Below are positions 35,407-44,852 of a stretch of 64,000 nucleotides of DNA, piece after piece. The notes beneath the pieces were generated by a model. The model had not been told where the DNA came from and searched no databases. It saw only the letters and a program-made list of their open reading frames with translations. The translations under genes were made by a program, and so were the position numbers. Each line of letters starts with the position of its first letter. Position 1 is the first letter of the stretch. This DNA is from Mangrovibacterium diazotrophicum (GTDB taxonomy: Bacteria > Bacteroidota > Bacteroidia > Bacteroidales > Prolixibacteraceae), in NCBI RefSeq assembly GCF_003610535.1, contig NZ_RAPN01000001.1, positions 3,893,320 through 3,957,319 on the forward strand, written 5' to 3'.

Positions 35407-36261
35407 TTATACAGCATATCGGCTACCGGATGAAAAACCACCCGAATAGTTCATTTTAGCCTGAAGGTTCGACAAAATACGCTGTGCTTGCAGGAGATGG
35501 GAGAACCCAACAGAAACCGATTTTTTCTGATTGATCTCGGCCGAGAACTGTTGGATGGCGATCTTTTCACTGTTGAGAATGGTGATTTCAGAGCCTTCTC
35601 CGTTGTTGAAATAAACGACGTCTTTGCCCGACTGGAAAAACTCGATTTGCGATTCTGCTTCTTTGATTTGGTTGGAGAAGAGAATTCGGGCAACCGATCC
35701 GGACGAGAAAACGATGCGGCATTCGAGCAGGTTGCTTCCGTCGGGATTGGGGATCGTCATTAAATCAGTTTTCCGAAACTCGCTGTTGCTAACAACGACC
35801 ACAAATAATAAAAGTTGAAAAAGCTGCCTTTCTTCGTCGATACCAGGCTCAGATTTCATTCGAATATTGGCTAAAAACGGGCTGGTAATTTCTGCCAGTT
35901 TTCTGAAATTATCGGGTTGAAAAACCTGAGGCACGAAAAACTGAACTGTGGAGCTTGCTTCGTGCGACAAATTAATGAGCTGCTTCAGTTCTATTTCGGA
36001 TAACCGGGGGTAACGATTAAAATACAGGTTGTTGCGTTTTCGCACGGCATGCTTAATCATGTCGAAGGACGGAATAATCCGATCGAAGTAGATGGCTTGT
36101 GATGAATTGATGAGTTCTTCAGCCTGAAAATAAAGCATCTTCTCGGTCAGCTCGTTGTGCCCCGCAGAAAGGCCAATGACCTTCAAATCGTTAATTGTTT
36201 GTGCGAGCTTTAAGGTTTTGCTGGCCGTGTCGTCCCCCGATATAATCCCCATATTGATCAT
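35407..36261 (-). CDS. Degenerate Gfo/Idh/MocA-like protein of unknown function
   Basis: 284-residue protein I cannot name with certainty. The pattern of strands and helices in the first 120 residues resembles the nucleotide-binding half of Gfo/Idh/MocA oxidoreductases, but the glycine motif is replaced by GIISGDDTAS and the EKP motif region reads LYFNRYPRLSE. NAD(P) binding and catalysis are therefore doubtful. The second half fits the family's beta-sheet domain loosely (PNPDGSNLLECRIVFSSGSV). It precedes the sugar transferase in one transcription unit, so a structural or regulatory role in polysaccharide synthesis is possible. No signal peptide. Confidence 0.6.
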   Translation of the reverse strand: MINMGIISGDDTASKTLKLAQTINDLKVIGLSAGHNELTEKMLYFQAEELINSSQAIYFDRIIPSFDMIKHAVRKRNNLYFNRYPRLSEIELKQLINLSHEASSTVQFFVPQVFQPDNFRKLAEITSPFLANIRMKSEPGIDEERQLFQLLLFVVVVSNSEFRKTDLMTIPNPDGSNLLECRIVFSSGSVARILFSNQIKEAESQIEFFQSGKDVVYFNNGEGSEITILNSEKIAIQQFSAEINQKKSVSVGFSHLLQAQRILSNLQAKMNYSGGFSSGSRYAV

Positions 36262-36399
36262 AGCTGCAAATTAGAAATAAAAAGCTATTTTAAAGCTTTG
36301 AACTGGATACAACTTTTCAACCAGCGGCGGTTGATAATGTCGGTTGGACAGTTTAGTAGAAAAATCAATTTAAACTATTTTTACTAAAAAATTGACGTA

Positions 36400-37050
36400 A
36401 TGAATCCTTTGGATACTCTGAGGCACCAGGGATTGAGGAAACGTTTGGTTGAAGGGCTGCGAATCAAAGGGATAAAAGATGAAAAGGTTTTGAACGCGAT
36501 TTCAAAAGTACCCCGTCATTTATTCATGGATAGTGGATTTATTCAATTCGCCTACCGAGATCAGGCATTCCCGATTGGTGCCGGACAAACTATTTCACAG
36601 CCCTACACGGTGGCTTTTCAGACTTGGCTGTTGCAGCTAAGTCCCAACGATAAAGTACTCGAAGTCGGTACCGGCTCCGGTTACCAGGCTGCCGTTCTAT
36701 TGGAAATGGGGGTGAATGTTTTTACGATTGAACGCCAGCGCGAGCTTTACCTGAAAGTGCAACAGTTGCTGCCCAGTCTCGGCTATTTTCCGAAATTCTT
36801 CTACGGCGACGGTTATAAAGGTTTGCCGACTTACGGCCCGTTTGATAAAATCATTGTCACTGCAGGGGCTCCTTACGTCCCCGAAGATTTGATGCAACAG
36901 CTCACAATTGGCGGAAGAATGGTGATCCCGCTCGGCCCAACCGACCGACAAACCATGACTGTGGTTGTGCGCACCGGTGAAAATGAATTTAAAAAGGAAA
37001 CACACGGAACATTTGTATTTGTCCCCATGTTAAAGGGAACGGAAAAATAA
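36400..37050 (+). CDS. pcm: Protein-L-isoaspartate O-methyltransferase
   Basis: SAM-dependent repair enzyme for isoaspartyl residues in aged proteins. The 216-residue product has the PCMT family elements IGAGQTISQPYTVAFQTWLL and motif I KVLEVGTGSGYQAAVLLEMG, followed by IIVTAGAPYVPEDLMQQL and GGRMVIPLGP. It lies 63 nt before the MBL hydrolase start on the same strand and is probably co-transcribed with it. Confidence 0.95.
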   Translation: MNPLDTLRHQGLRKRLVEGLRIKGIKDEKVLNAISKVPRHLFMDSGFIQFAYRDQAFPIGAGQTISQPYTVAFQTWLLQLSPNDKVLEVGTGSGYQAAVLLEMGVNVFTIERQRELYLKVQQLLPSLGYFPKFFYGDGYKGLPTYGPFDKIIVTAGAPYVPEDLMQQLTIGGRMVIPLGPTDRQTMTVVVRTGENEFKKETHGTFVFVPMLKGTEK

Positions 37051-37113
37051 ATTGTTGTTTCGGTGTAATGCAGATTGCTTTCCGGGAACACATTAACTCG
37101 AAAAAAAGGAAAA

Positions 37114-37752
37114 ATGATACAAGTCCAAAAGTTTACTTTCAATCCGGTTCAGGAAAACACCTACGTGTTGTACGACGAAACAGGCGAATGCATCATCGTT
37201 GATGCGGGGTGCTATTTCGATTACGAGCAAAAAGAGTTGTCAGATTTCATTGAAAAAAAGCAGTTGACGCCCGTTAAGCTGGTGAATACGCATTGCCATT
37301 TGGACCACATTTTCGGTATTACTTATTGCCGGACAAAGTACAAGGTTCCGTTTGTTGCTCACCAGGCCGATTTGTTCCTGATTGAAGGGTTTGTTGCCAG
37401 CGGCGAACGTTGGGGCATTCCGGTTGAACCGATGGATGGCCCGGATGAGTTCATCGACGAAAATGATGTGATTGAATTCGGAAATTCGAAACTGGAATTG
37501 ATCCATGTTCCGGGTCACGCACCGGGACACCTGGTGTTGTATTGCAGCGAGCAAAGCTTCATGATGGCCGGCGATGTGCTGTTTTACGGAAGCATCGGTC
37601 GTACCGATTTGCCCAAAGGAAACTACGAGCAGCTGATTACCAATATTCAGCAAAAGCTTTTGATATTGCCCGAGGAAACTTTGGTTTACAGCGGGCACGG
37701 ACCGGACACAAGTATTGGTTTCGAGAAAAAGTCGAATCCGTTTCTTTCCTGA
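37114..37752 (+). CDS. MBL-fold metallo-hydrolase (glyoxalase II-like)
   Basis: 212-residue metallo-beta-lactamase-fold hydrolase. Metal ligands are in THCHLDHIFG (HxHxDH), VPGHAPGHL, GDVLF and YSGHGPDTSIGFEKK. The C-terminal motif and small size match the YcbL/GloB-like subgroup, whose members hydrolyse thioesters such as S-lactoylglutathione or relatives. ATG at 37114 gives the standard N-terminus (MIQVQKFTFNPVQENTYVLY). Exact substrate unknown. Confidence 0.92.
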   Translation: MIQVQKFTFNPVQENTYVLYDETGECIIVDAGCYFDYEQKELSDFIEKKQLTPVKLVNTHCHLDHIFGITYCRTKYKVPFVAHQADLFLIEGFVASGERWGIPVEPMDGPDEFIDENDVIEFGNSKLELIHVPGHAPGHLVLYCSEQSFMMAGDVLFYGSIGRTDLPKGNYEQLITNIQQKLLILPEETLVYSGHGPDTSIGFEKKSNPFLS

Positions 37753-37894
37753 TTCTGGCAAAAAGCAGACAATAATTTGAGGACTGTTGAAGCGTGTGGT
37801 TGTTAGCTGAAAAGGCGAAAACCGGTAAAAATCATTTTTTTATCTTAAACTTCAACTTAATATTGGCGCACACTTATAAAAACAAAATAGCAGC

Positions 37895-40759
37895 ATGGCA
37901 AGTGATAAATTCGTAACCCGTCATATTGGACCCAGAGCGTACGAAATTCAAGAGATGTTGGAGAAAATCGGCGTCTCATCTCTTCAGGAACTGATCGATC
38001 AAACGATCCCCGAAAATATTCGTTTGGAAAAACCGCTTCAACTGGAAGATGGTTTGACTGAACGCCAGTACTTCCGTAAGATTTTAGCCCTGGCAAAAAA
38101 GAACAAGGTTTTCAACACATACATCGGTATGGGGTATTACGACACCATTACGCCAGCCGTTATTTTGCGTAATGTTTTGGAAAACCCGGTTTGGTACACC
38201 TCTTACACTCCTTATCAAGCTGAGATTTCACAAGGGCGTTTGGAGGCTTTGTTGAACTACCAAACCATGATTTGCGAGATGACTGCCATGGAATTGGCAA
38301 ATGCGTCGTTGCTGGATGAAGCAACCGCTGCTGCCGAGGCAATGGTGATGATGTTGAATTCTCGCAGCCGCGCCAAAGTAAAAGAGAACGCGAATGTGGT
38401 TTGGGCCGACAAGAACATTTGGCCGCAAACGCTCGACGTTTTGAAAACAAGAGCAATTCCGTTGGATATTGAATTGAAAATTGCGGAAGTCTCGGAATTT
38501 GAAATTAACGCTTCAACAGTTGGTATTTTGTTACAGTACCCCAACGCAAACGGCGAAGTTATTTCGTACAGAGAATTGGCAGAGAAGGCGCACCAGGTAG
38601 AAGCAAAAGTTGCTGTTGCTGCCGACCTGTTGAGCTTGGCGCTGTTAACGCCTCCCGGAGAGTGGGGTGCCGATATCGTGTTCGGTAATTCGCAGCGTTT
38701 TGGTGTCCCAATGGGATACGGCGGGCCTCACGCGGCATTCTTCGCTGCCCGCGATGAGTTCAAACGAAACATGCCTGGCCGTATTATTGGTGTGTCGAAA
38801 GATGTTCACGGAAACCGCGCGTTGCGTATGGCTCTGCAAACCCGCGAGCAACACATCAAGCGCGAACGTGCAACCTCAAATATTTGTACGGCGCAGGCGC
38901 TGTTGGCAAACATGGCAGGGTTTTATGCCGTTTACCATGGCCCTGCCGGAATTACGCAAATTGCCAAACGCGTGCACCGAATTGCAGTGTTGCTTGAAAA
39001 AGAGATTACAACTTTGGGGTACACGCAAAAGAACGAATCGTATTTTGACACCATCCGTTTTGCATTGCCAAAGCATGTGAAAGTTGAAGATATTGAGTGG
39101 TTGTCGTTGGAGTTGGAAATGAATTTCCGCTATTTCGAAAACGGCGAAGTCGGCTTGAGCATTGACGAAACCACGAACCTTGAAGATATTAACTGGATTA
39201 TTGAAGTGTTTGCAAAAGCAGCGAACAAGCCATATCCAACAATCAAAGCATACCCGGAAGCTGACAAAATCGGTGGCGAATTAGCTCGTGCGTCAGAATT
39301 CCTGCAGCAGGAAGTGTTCAATAAATATCGCTCGGAAACCGAGATGGTGCGCTACATCAAAAAACTGGAGCACCGCGATATTTCGTTGACACATTCCATG
39401 ATTCCACTTGGGTCATGTACCATGAAGCTGAACGCAGCAACCGAAATGTTGCCGCTGAGTTGGATTGAATTCGGAGGGATTCACCCGTTTGTTCCGAAGA
39501 ACCAGGCTCGGGGTTACCAGGAAATGATGGAAGAGTTGCGACGCGATTTAGCTGAAATTACCGGTTTTGCCGACGTCAGCTTGCAGCCAAACTCTGGTGC
39601 TGCTGGTGAGTACGCCGGTTTGATGGTGATCCGCGAGTACCACCTTAGCCGCGGTGAAGCCCAGCGTAATGTTGTGCTGATCCCATCATCTGCTCACGGA
39701 ACAAACCCAGCAAGTGCTGTAATGGCCGGTATGGAGGTAGTTGTTGTGCCTTGCGACGAAAAAGGGAACGTGGACGTTGAGGCTCTGCGCCAAAAGGCTC
39801 AGGAATACAAAGATACGTTGTCTGCATTTATGGTGACCTACCCATCGACACATGGTGTGTTCGAGGCGTCGATCATCGAAATGTGTGATATTATTCACCA
39901 ATACGGAGGACAGGTTTACATGGATGGTGCCAACATGAATGCGCAGGTTGGCTTGACCAACCCGAAGCGAATTGGCGCTGACGTTTGCCACCTGAACCTG
40001 CACAAAACATTTGCAATTCCTCACGGTGGTGGAGGCCCCGGCGTTGGCCCGATCGCGGTTGCCAAACACTTGGTTGAGTTCCTGCCATCACACCCGGTAA
40101 TGAATAACGGTCACGTGGGTATTTCCGCTGTTTCAGCTGCTCCATGGGGTAGCGCTTCGGTATTGCCAATTACTTATGGTTACATCAAGATGCTTGGCGC
40201 CGACGGTTTGCAGAACGCTACTGAAATTGCAATTCTGAACGCTAACTACATTGCTTCAGCTTTAAAAGATACTTACGGAATTTTATATACCGGCGAAAAA
40301 GGTCGTGTTGCACACGAAATGATTCTGGAATGCCGTCACTTGAAAACGACAAGCGGAATTACAGAATCCGACATTGCCAAACGTCTGATGGACTTTGGGT
40401 TTCACGCGCCAACATTGTCGTTTCCGGTACACGGTACATTAATGATTGAACCCACTGAAAGTGAGTCGAAACAGGAACTGGATCGTTTCATCGATGCGTT
40501 GAATTCAATCTACCAGGAGATTCAGGATATTGTGGACGGTAAGTCTGACAAGGAAGATAACCCGCTGAAAAACGCGCCGCATACGGCAGATTCAGTGACT
40601 TCTGATGAATGGAGCCATTCTTACAGTCGCCAGCAAGCTGCGTTCCCGTTAGCGTGGTTAAAAGAAAATAAATATTGGCCACCTGTAGGGCGTGTTGATA
40701 ATGCTTTTGGCGACCGAAATTTGGTTTGTACCTGTGCGCCGATAGAGAGTTATCAATAG
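37895..40759 (+). CDS. gcvP: Glycine dehydrogenase (decarboxylating), P-protein of the glycine cleavage system
   Basis: PLP enzyme that decarboxylates glycine and passes the aminomethyl group to lipoyl H-protein. At 954 residues it is the fused homodimeric form. The N-terminal half begins RHIGPRAYEIQEMLEKIGV; the C-terminal half has the PLP lysine in LNLHKTFAIPHGGGGPGVGP. gcvT and gcvH are not adjacent. No glycine riboswitch pattern is evident in the 142-nt upstream gap. Confidence 0.97.
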   Translation: MASDKFVTRHIGPRAYEIQEMLEKIGVSSLQELIDQTIPENIRLEKPLQLEDGLTERQYFRKILALAKKNKVFNTYIGMGYYDTITPAVILRNVLENPVWYTSYTPYQAEISQGRLEALLNYQTMICEMTAMELANASLLDEATAAAEAMVMMLNSRSRAKVKENANVVWADKNIWPQTLDVLKTRAIPLDIELKIAEVSEFEINASTVGILLQYPNANGEVISYRELAEKAHQVEAKVAVAADLLSLALLTPPGEWGADIVFGNSQRFGVPMGYGGPHAAFFAARDEFKRNMPGRIIGVSKDVHGNRALRMALQTREQHIKRERATSNICTAQALLANMAGFYAVYHGPAGITQIAKRVHRIAVLLEKEITTLGYTQKNESYFDTIRFALPKHVKVEDIEWLSLELEMNFRYFENGEVGLSIDETTNLEDINWIIEVFAKAANKPYPTIKAYPEADKIGGELARASEFLQQEVFNKYRSETEMVRYIKKLEHRDISLTHSMIPLGSCTMKLNAATEMLPLSWIEFGGIHPFVPKNQARGYQEMMEELRRDLAEITGFADVSLQPNSGAAGEYAGLMVIREYHLSRGEAQRNVVLIPSSAHGTNPASAVMAGMEVVVVPCDEKGNVDVEALRQKAQEYKDTLSAFMVTYPSTHGVFEASIIEMCDIIHQYGGQVYMDGANMNAQVGLTNPKRIGADVCHLNLHKTFAIPHGGGGPGVGPIAVAKHLVEFLPSHPVMNNGHVGISAVSAAPWGSASVLPITYGYIKMLGADGLQNATEIAILNANYIASALKDTYGILYTGEKGRVAHEMILECRHLKTTSGITESDIAKRLMDFGFHAPTLSFPVHGTLMIEPTESESKQELDRFIDALNSIYQEIQDIVDGKSDKEDNPLKNAPHTADSVTSDEWSHSYSRQQAAFPLAWLKENKYWPPVGRVDNAFGDRNLVCTCAPIESYQ

Positions 40760-40785
40760 GTAGCGATTTAATGGTTCGCATTTCG

Positions 40786-40793
40786 TAACTTTG
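40786..40793 (+). promoter_or_regulatory. Predicted -7 box of ispE
   Basis: TAACTTTG, an exact TAnnTTTG match, 20 nt before the ispE ATG and within the 53-nt gap after gcvP. The -33 region is weak. Confidence 0.45.
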
Positions 40794-40812
40794 GGTAAGG
40801 AATTTATATACT

Positions 40813-41625
40813 ATGATTACTTATCCAATTGCAAAAATAAATATCGGGCTGCTCGTTACCGAAAAACGGGCAGATGGTTTCCATAATTTGGAGACCATTT
40901 TTTACCCGATTCAGATGCAGGATGTTTTGGAAGTTGTCGAAGCGGATGAGTTCAAATTCAGCATGTCGGGATTAGATTTGGATGGAGATCCGAACGACAA
41001 TCTGGTGGTGAAGGCTTACAATCTGATTAAAAATGATTACCAAATTCCTGCGGTACAGATACATCTACATAAAAATATTCCTTCGGGAGCAGGTTTGGGC
41101 GGCGGATCTTCGGATGCCGCCTACATGCTTTTGGCATTGAATGATCTTTTTAGCCTTAAAATCAGCGAAGAAAAGTTGATGGACTATGCACTCCGTTTGG
41201 GGAGCGACTGTCCTTTCTTCCTGAAGGGCAGGCCCGTTTATGCCACAGGGCGGGGCGAAGTCATGCAGGACGTTCCTGTTGAATTAAAGGAATACTATTT
41301 AATATTAGTGAAACCGCCGGTGCATGTTTCAACAGCGCTTGCCTATCAGAATATCGTGCCACAGAAACCTCGTTTGTCACTCAAGGGCTTGGTTGGTTTT
41401 GCCGTTGGTAAATGGAAAGGCAATATTTTGAATCACTTTGAAAAATATGTTTTTCAGGAACATCCTGAAGTGGCACAGATTAAGAAAACACTGTATGATC
41501 AGGGGGCTGCGTTTGTGCTGATGTCAGGTAGTGGATCTGCTGTTTACGGGCTGTTCCGATCTGAGAAACGCGGAATTGAAAACTATTTCCCGAAAGATTA
41601 CCAGGTTTTCAGGCAACGGTTATAG
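40813..41625 (+). CDS. ispE: 4-diphosphocytidyl-2-C-methyl-D-erythritol kinase
   Basis: GHMP kinase of the MEP isoprenoid pathway that phosphorylates CDP-ME. The 270-residue product has the start AKINIGLLVTEKRADGFHNL and the ATP-binding motif PSGAGLGGGSSDAAYMLLAL. The C-terminal GHMP motif LMSGSGSAVYGLF also fits the family. Downstream is a strong bidirectional terminator. Confidence 0.96.
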   Translation: MITYPIAKINIGLLVTEKRADGFHNLETIFYPIQMQDVLEVVEADEFKFSMSGLDLDGDPNDNLVVKAYNLIKNDYQIPAVQIHLHKNIPSGAGLGGGSSDAAYMLLALNDLFSLKISEEKLMDYALRLGSDCPFFLKGRPVYATGRGEVMQDVPVELKEYYLILVKPPVHVSTALAYQNIVPQKPRLSLKGLVGFAVGKWKGNILNHFEKYVFQEHPEVAQIKKTLYDQGAAFVLMSGSGSAVYGLFRSEKRGIENYFPKDYQVFRQRL

Positions 41626-41647
41626 GAACGAATTTAATGAGAAATAA

Positions 41648-41670
41648 AAAGGGGCTTTTAAAGCCCCTTT
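41648..41670. terminator. Bidirectional terminator between ispE and the biotin carrier gene
   Basis: GC-rich stem flanked by A and T runs (41648-41657 pairing with 41661-41670), followed on the plus strand by CTTATTTTTT and on the minus strand by a T-rich run. It serves both convergent genes. Confidence 0.85.
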
Positions 41671-41671
41671 C

Positions 41672-41995
41672 TTATTTTTTAGCGATTTCAATCATTAGAA
41701 ATCCTTTTGGAATCCGATCTCCGGCTTTCACATGAACCGTAGCGATTTTGCCATCGAATGGCATCTGCACGACGTTGTGCATTTTCATCGCTTCAAGAAT
41801 CATCAGTGGATCGCCTTCTTTTAACTTGTCACCGGGCTTAACAAACAGGTCGATGATTGTTCCGGGAATGAATGAATGCAATTGATTCTCATCCGGTTTT
41901 TCCCATTTTACACGACGACGGTATTTCTCGGTATACTCGGTTTTGTACACAGCGCTGTGTACAATAATCGTTTCGTTTTTTTCTTCTTCTTGCAT
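41672..41995 (-). CDS. Biotin carboxyl carrier protein of an acyl-CoA carboxylase/decarboxylase
   Basis: 107-residue biotinyl-lipoyl-domain protein. The biotinylated lysine is Lys71 in EAMKMHN. The residues before it (FIPGTIIDLFVKPGDKLKEG) and after it (MPFDGKIATVHVKAGDRI) are standard. A 35-residue N-terminal extension, charged and aromatic, probably contacts the carboxyltransferase. It starts 17 nt after the carboxyltransferase stop, so both are one operon. Confidence 0.93.
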   Translation of the reverse strand: MQEEEKNETIIVHSAVYKTEYTEKYRRRVKWEKPDENQLHSFIPGTIIDLFVKPGDKLKEGDPLMILEAMKMHNVVQMPFDGKIATVHVKAGDRIPKGFLMIEIAKK

Positions 41996-42012
41996 AATGC
42001 GACAATTTTAGA

Positions 42013-43557
42013 TTAAAACGGAGGAATACCGTGTTTCTTTTTAGGTCCTGAAATAGACTTGTTGGCTGACACTTTCAACGCGTGCAACAACATGCGGCGA
42101 GTATCTTCCGGTTCAATTACCTCATCAATGTAACCTCTTGAAGCGGCTACATATGGATTGGCAAATTTGTCTTTATATTCCTGGATTTTCAATTGGCGCA
42201 TTGCTTCAGGATCTTCCGCTTCTGCAATTTCCTTACGGAATACAATGTTGGCAGCTCCTTCAGGTCCCATTACCGCGATCTCGGCAGTTGGCCATGCAAA
42301 TACGAAGTCGGCGCGCAAGTGGCGAGAGTTCATCGCGATGTAACCACCACCGTAGGCTTTACGGATGATAACGGTGATTTTTGCAACTGTTGCTTCACTG
42401 TAAGCATACAGAATTTTTGCACCGTGACGGATAACACCAGCATGTTCCTGGTCAACACCCGGAAGGTATCCCGGAAGGTCTTCCAATGTAATGATCGGAA
42501 TGTTGAAGGCGTCGCAGTAACGGATGAAACGGGCAGCTTTATCAGAGCTGTCGCAATCCAATACACCGGCCAAAACTTTCGGCTGGTTACAAACAAAACC
42601 AACGGTTTCACCTTCCATACGTCCGAACCCGATTACAACGTTCGGAGCGAAGTATTCCATTACTTCGAAGAAGTCAGATTTATCGGTGATTGCTTTAACG
42701 ATATCGCGGATATCGTAAGGCATTTTTGCGTCGGCTGGAACGATGTTTTCAATTTTCTTTTTGAAAGTTGGTTTAGCCGGCTCAAGCGTTTTTGCTTTTT
42801 GCGTGTTATTCCACGGAATGTAGGTGATCAGCTTTTTAATTTGCTCGAAACATTCCAGTTCGCTTTCAGCATAGAAGTGAGCATTCCCGGTAATTTCAGC
42901 GTGTACTTTTGCACCACCAAGGTCTTCCATCGAAATTTCTTCACCCAAAACGGTTTTAATAACGCTAGGGCCGGTAATAAACATTTTCGAGATGTTGTTC
43001 ACCACGAAAACGAAGTCGGTCAGAGCAGGCGAATAAACCGCTCCACCGGCGCAAGGTCCTAAAATTACAGAGATTTGAGGGATAACACCTGAAGCCAGTG
43101 TGTTGCGGAAGAAAATTTCGCCATAACCTGCCAAAGAGTTTACCCCTTCTTGTATACGTGCACCACCCGAGTCATTGATTCCGATAAGCGGAACTCGCAT
43201 TTTTAATGAGTGGTCCATGATTTTGGTGATTTTCCGGGCGTGCATCAAACCTAAAGATCCACCGGCAACGGTGAAGTCCTGAGCGAAGATACAAACCGGA
43301 GAACCGTAAATTGTCCCGGTACCGATGATCACCCCGTCACCATGCAACTTCATTTTGTCCATATCGAAGTCGCGGGCAACGTGTTCAACGAACATATCAT
43401 ATTCGTGGAATGAGCCCTCATCCAGGATGTAAAGGATCCGTTCACGGGCAGTAAGTTTCCCCATAGCCACTTGCTTTTCAATGGCCTTCTCACCACCACC
43501 CTTGAGAACCTCGTCTTTGCGTTTTCTGAGGTCCAGGATATTCCGTTTCAACGACAT
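42013..43557 (-). CDS. Acyl-CoA carboxyltransferase subunit (propionyl-CoA carboxylase beta / methylmalonyl-CoA decarboxylase alpha)
   Basis: Crotonase-fold carboxyltransferase of 514 residues that moves CO2 between carboxybiotin and an acyl-CoA. Typical segments are GKLTARERILYILDEGSFHE, FAQDFTVAGGSLG, INDSGGARIQEGVNSLAGYG, GPCAGGAVYSPALTDFVFVV, DLPGYLPGVDQEHAGVIRHG and AVMGPEGAANIVF. Substrate is probably propionyl-/methylmalonyl-CoA, linking succinate and propionate metabolism. No biotin carboxylase and no membrane decarboxylase subunit is adjacent, so it cannot be decided whether this acts as a carboxylase or as part of a sodium-pumping decarboxylase. Confidence 0.93.
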   Translation of the reverse strand: MSLKRNILDLRKRKDEVLKGGGEKAIEKQVAMGKLTARERILYILDEGSFHEYDMFVEHVARDFDMDKMKLHGDGVIIGTGTIYGSPVCIFAQDFTVAGGSLGLMHARKITKIMDHSLKMRVPLIGINDSGGARIQEGVNSLAGYGEIFFRNTLASGVIPQISVILGPCAGGAVYSPALTDFVFVVNNISKMFITGPSVIKTVLGEEISMEDLGGAKVHAEITGNAHFYAESELECFEQIKKLITYIPWNNTQKAKTLEPAKPTFKKKIENIVPADAKMPYDIRDIVKAITDKSDFFEVMEYFAPNVVIGFGRMEGETVGFVCNQPKVLAGVLDCDSSDKAARFIRYCDAFNIPIITLEDLPGYLPGVDQEHAGVIRHGAKILYAYSEATVAKITVIIRKAYGGGYIAMNSRHLRADFVFAWPTAEIAVMGPEGAANIVFRKEIAEAEDPEAMRQLKIQEYKDKFANPYVAASRGYIDEVIEPEDTRRMLLHALKVSANKSISGPKKKHGIPPF

Positions 43558-43642
43558 AATTTGTAGTTTTTAATTAAAATTAGCTCCGCAGAGGCCGGAG
43601 TCTTTACTTCATAATGGTCTTTCTGTTGAAAGTTTTACGTGT

Positions 43643-43671
43643 CAAAATTATAATTTTTTCATACAGGCAAT
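43643..43671 (-). promoter_or_regulatory. Predicted promoter of the carboxyltransferase-biotin carrier operon
   Basis: Minus strand reads ATTG (43671-43668), a 17-nt spacer and TAATTTTG (43650-43643). The leader would be about 80 nt. Confidence 0.45.
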
Positions 43672-43757
43672 TGTTTTTAAAAACATTCTAAAGTTTCCGT
43701 GAACTTTTTTGCCTTTTCTTGGTTTTGAACAATTTTATGCAGAGTTTGAAATTTTTG

Positions 43758-44852
43758 TTAACGGCGTGCCCGATTGTATAAATAGGCAGCCAACGCACCG
43801 AAAATAAAATTCGGAATCCAAACGGCAATATAGGGCGGGACTGATCCGGAGAGCGCAAAGACTGTAGAGATTTGCATGAACATGATGTATGAGAAGCTGA
43901 TCAAAATGCCAAGCCCGAGGTGAAGCCCCAATCCTCCTTTTACTTTTCTTGACGCCAATGAAACGCCGATTATCGTAAGTATAAAGGCTGAAAATGGATT
44001 TGCACGTCGTTTGTGCTTTTCCACTTCGTATTCGATGGTATTGATACCCCGAAGTTTTAGCGATTCGATTTCTTTATTCAAATCCGGCAAAGCCAGTGTC
44101 TCGGCCATATTGGCCATAGTCACGTAGTCAGCCGGAACCATATTCAGTGTTGTGTCTTTCTTTGTGCCGGTTGTAATGGTTTCCTTATACCCGTCGATGT
44201 CGCGGATAAAATAGTTGTTGATTTCCCATACCTTCCGTTCCCGATCCCATTTGATAAAATCTGCCGAGAGTTTCGAAATTAAATTCCCCTCTTCAAATCG
44301 TTCAATTGTAAATTTATAACCTACATCGTTCGACGTATTATAACTTCTCATGTAAATGTAGGTGCCTGGCGTTATCTGCCGGTGTATGTTATTTTCGAGA
44401 CTGTTCCGCTTGTTTTTAATATAAGCATCTTTGAATTCGACCATGGTTTTGTTAGCCGGTGGAATAATATAATCGCCCAACACATAAGAGAACAAGGCGA
44501 TAATTGCAGCACCAACCATATAAGGGCGAACAAAGCGATGGAATGACACACCGGAGCTCAGAATAGCAATAATCTCCGAGTTGTAAGCCATCTTGGACGT
44601 GAAATAAATAACCGCAATAAAGTTGAAAAGCGAGCTGAACAGGTTGGCAAAATAAGGGATGAAGTTCAGGTAATAGTCGAAAATAATGTCGTGGACGGGA
44701 ATGTCCTTCGACAAGAATTCATCCAGATTTTCCGAAACGTCGAAAACCAAGGCAATGCTGATGATCAGGGCGATGGATACAAAGAAAGTACCCAGGAACT
44801 TCGCGATGATATACCTGTCAATTGTTTCTATGCCCGGAATTTTCAATTTCAT
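43758..44852 (-). CDS. LptF/LptG-family permease
   Basis: Inner membrane subunit of the lipopolysaccharide export ABC transporter. The 364-residue protein has three N-terminal transmembrane segments (about 12-125), a periplasmic beta-jellyroll domain (about 130-265) and three C-terminal segments (about 280-360), the YjgP/YjgQ layout. The N-terminal IDRYIIAKFLGTFF resembles the family start. Its ATG overlaps the tgt stop by 4 nt. Whether it is LptF or LptG cannot be decided. Confidence 0.92.
   Translation of the reverse strand: MKLKIPGIETIDRYIIAKFLGTFFVSIALIISIALVFDVSENLDEFLSKDIPVHDIIFDYYLNFIPYFANLFSSLFNFIAVIYFTSKMAYNSEIIAILSSGVSFHRFVRPYMVGAAIIALFSYVLGDYIIPPANKTMVEFKDAYIKNKRNSLENNIHRQITPGTYIYMRSYNTSNDVGYKFTIERFEEGNLISKLSADFIKWDRERKVWEINNYFIRDIDGYKETITTGTKKDTTLNMVPADYVTMANMAETLALPDLNKEIESLKLRGINTIEYEVEKHKRRANPFSAFILTIIGVSLASRKVKGGLGLHLGLGILISFSYIMFMQISTVFALSGSVPPYIAVWIPNFIFGALAAYLYNRARR

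Noticed and set aside
37753-37894. Glycine riboswitch upstream of gcvP
   Set aside because: The gap is only 142 nt and shows no tandem aptamer-like structure or conserved core that I can recognise.
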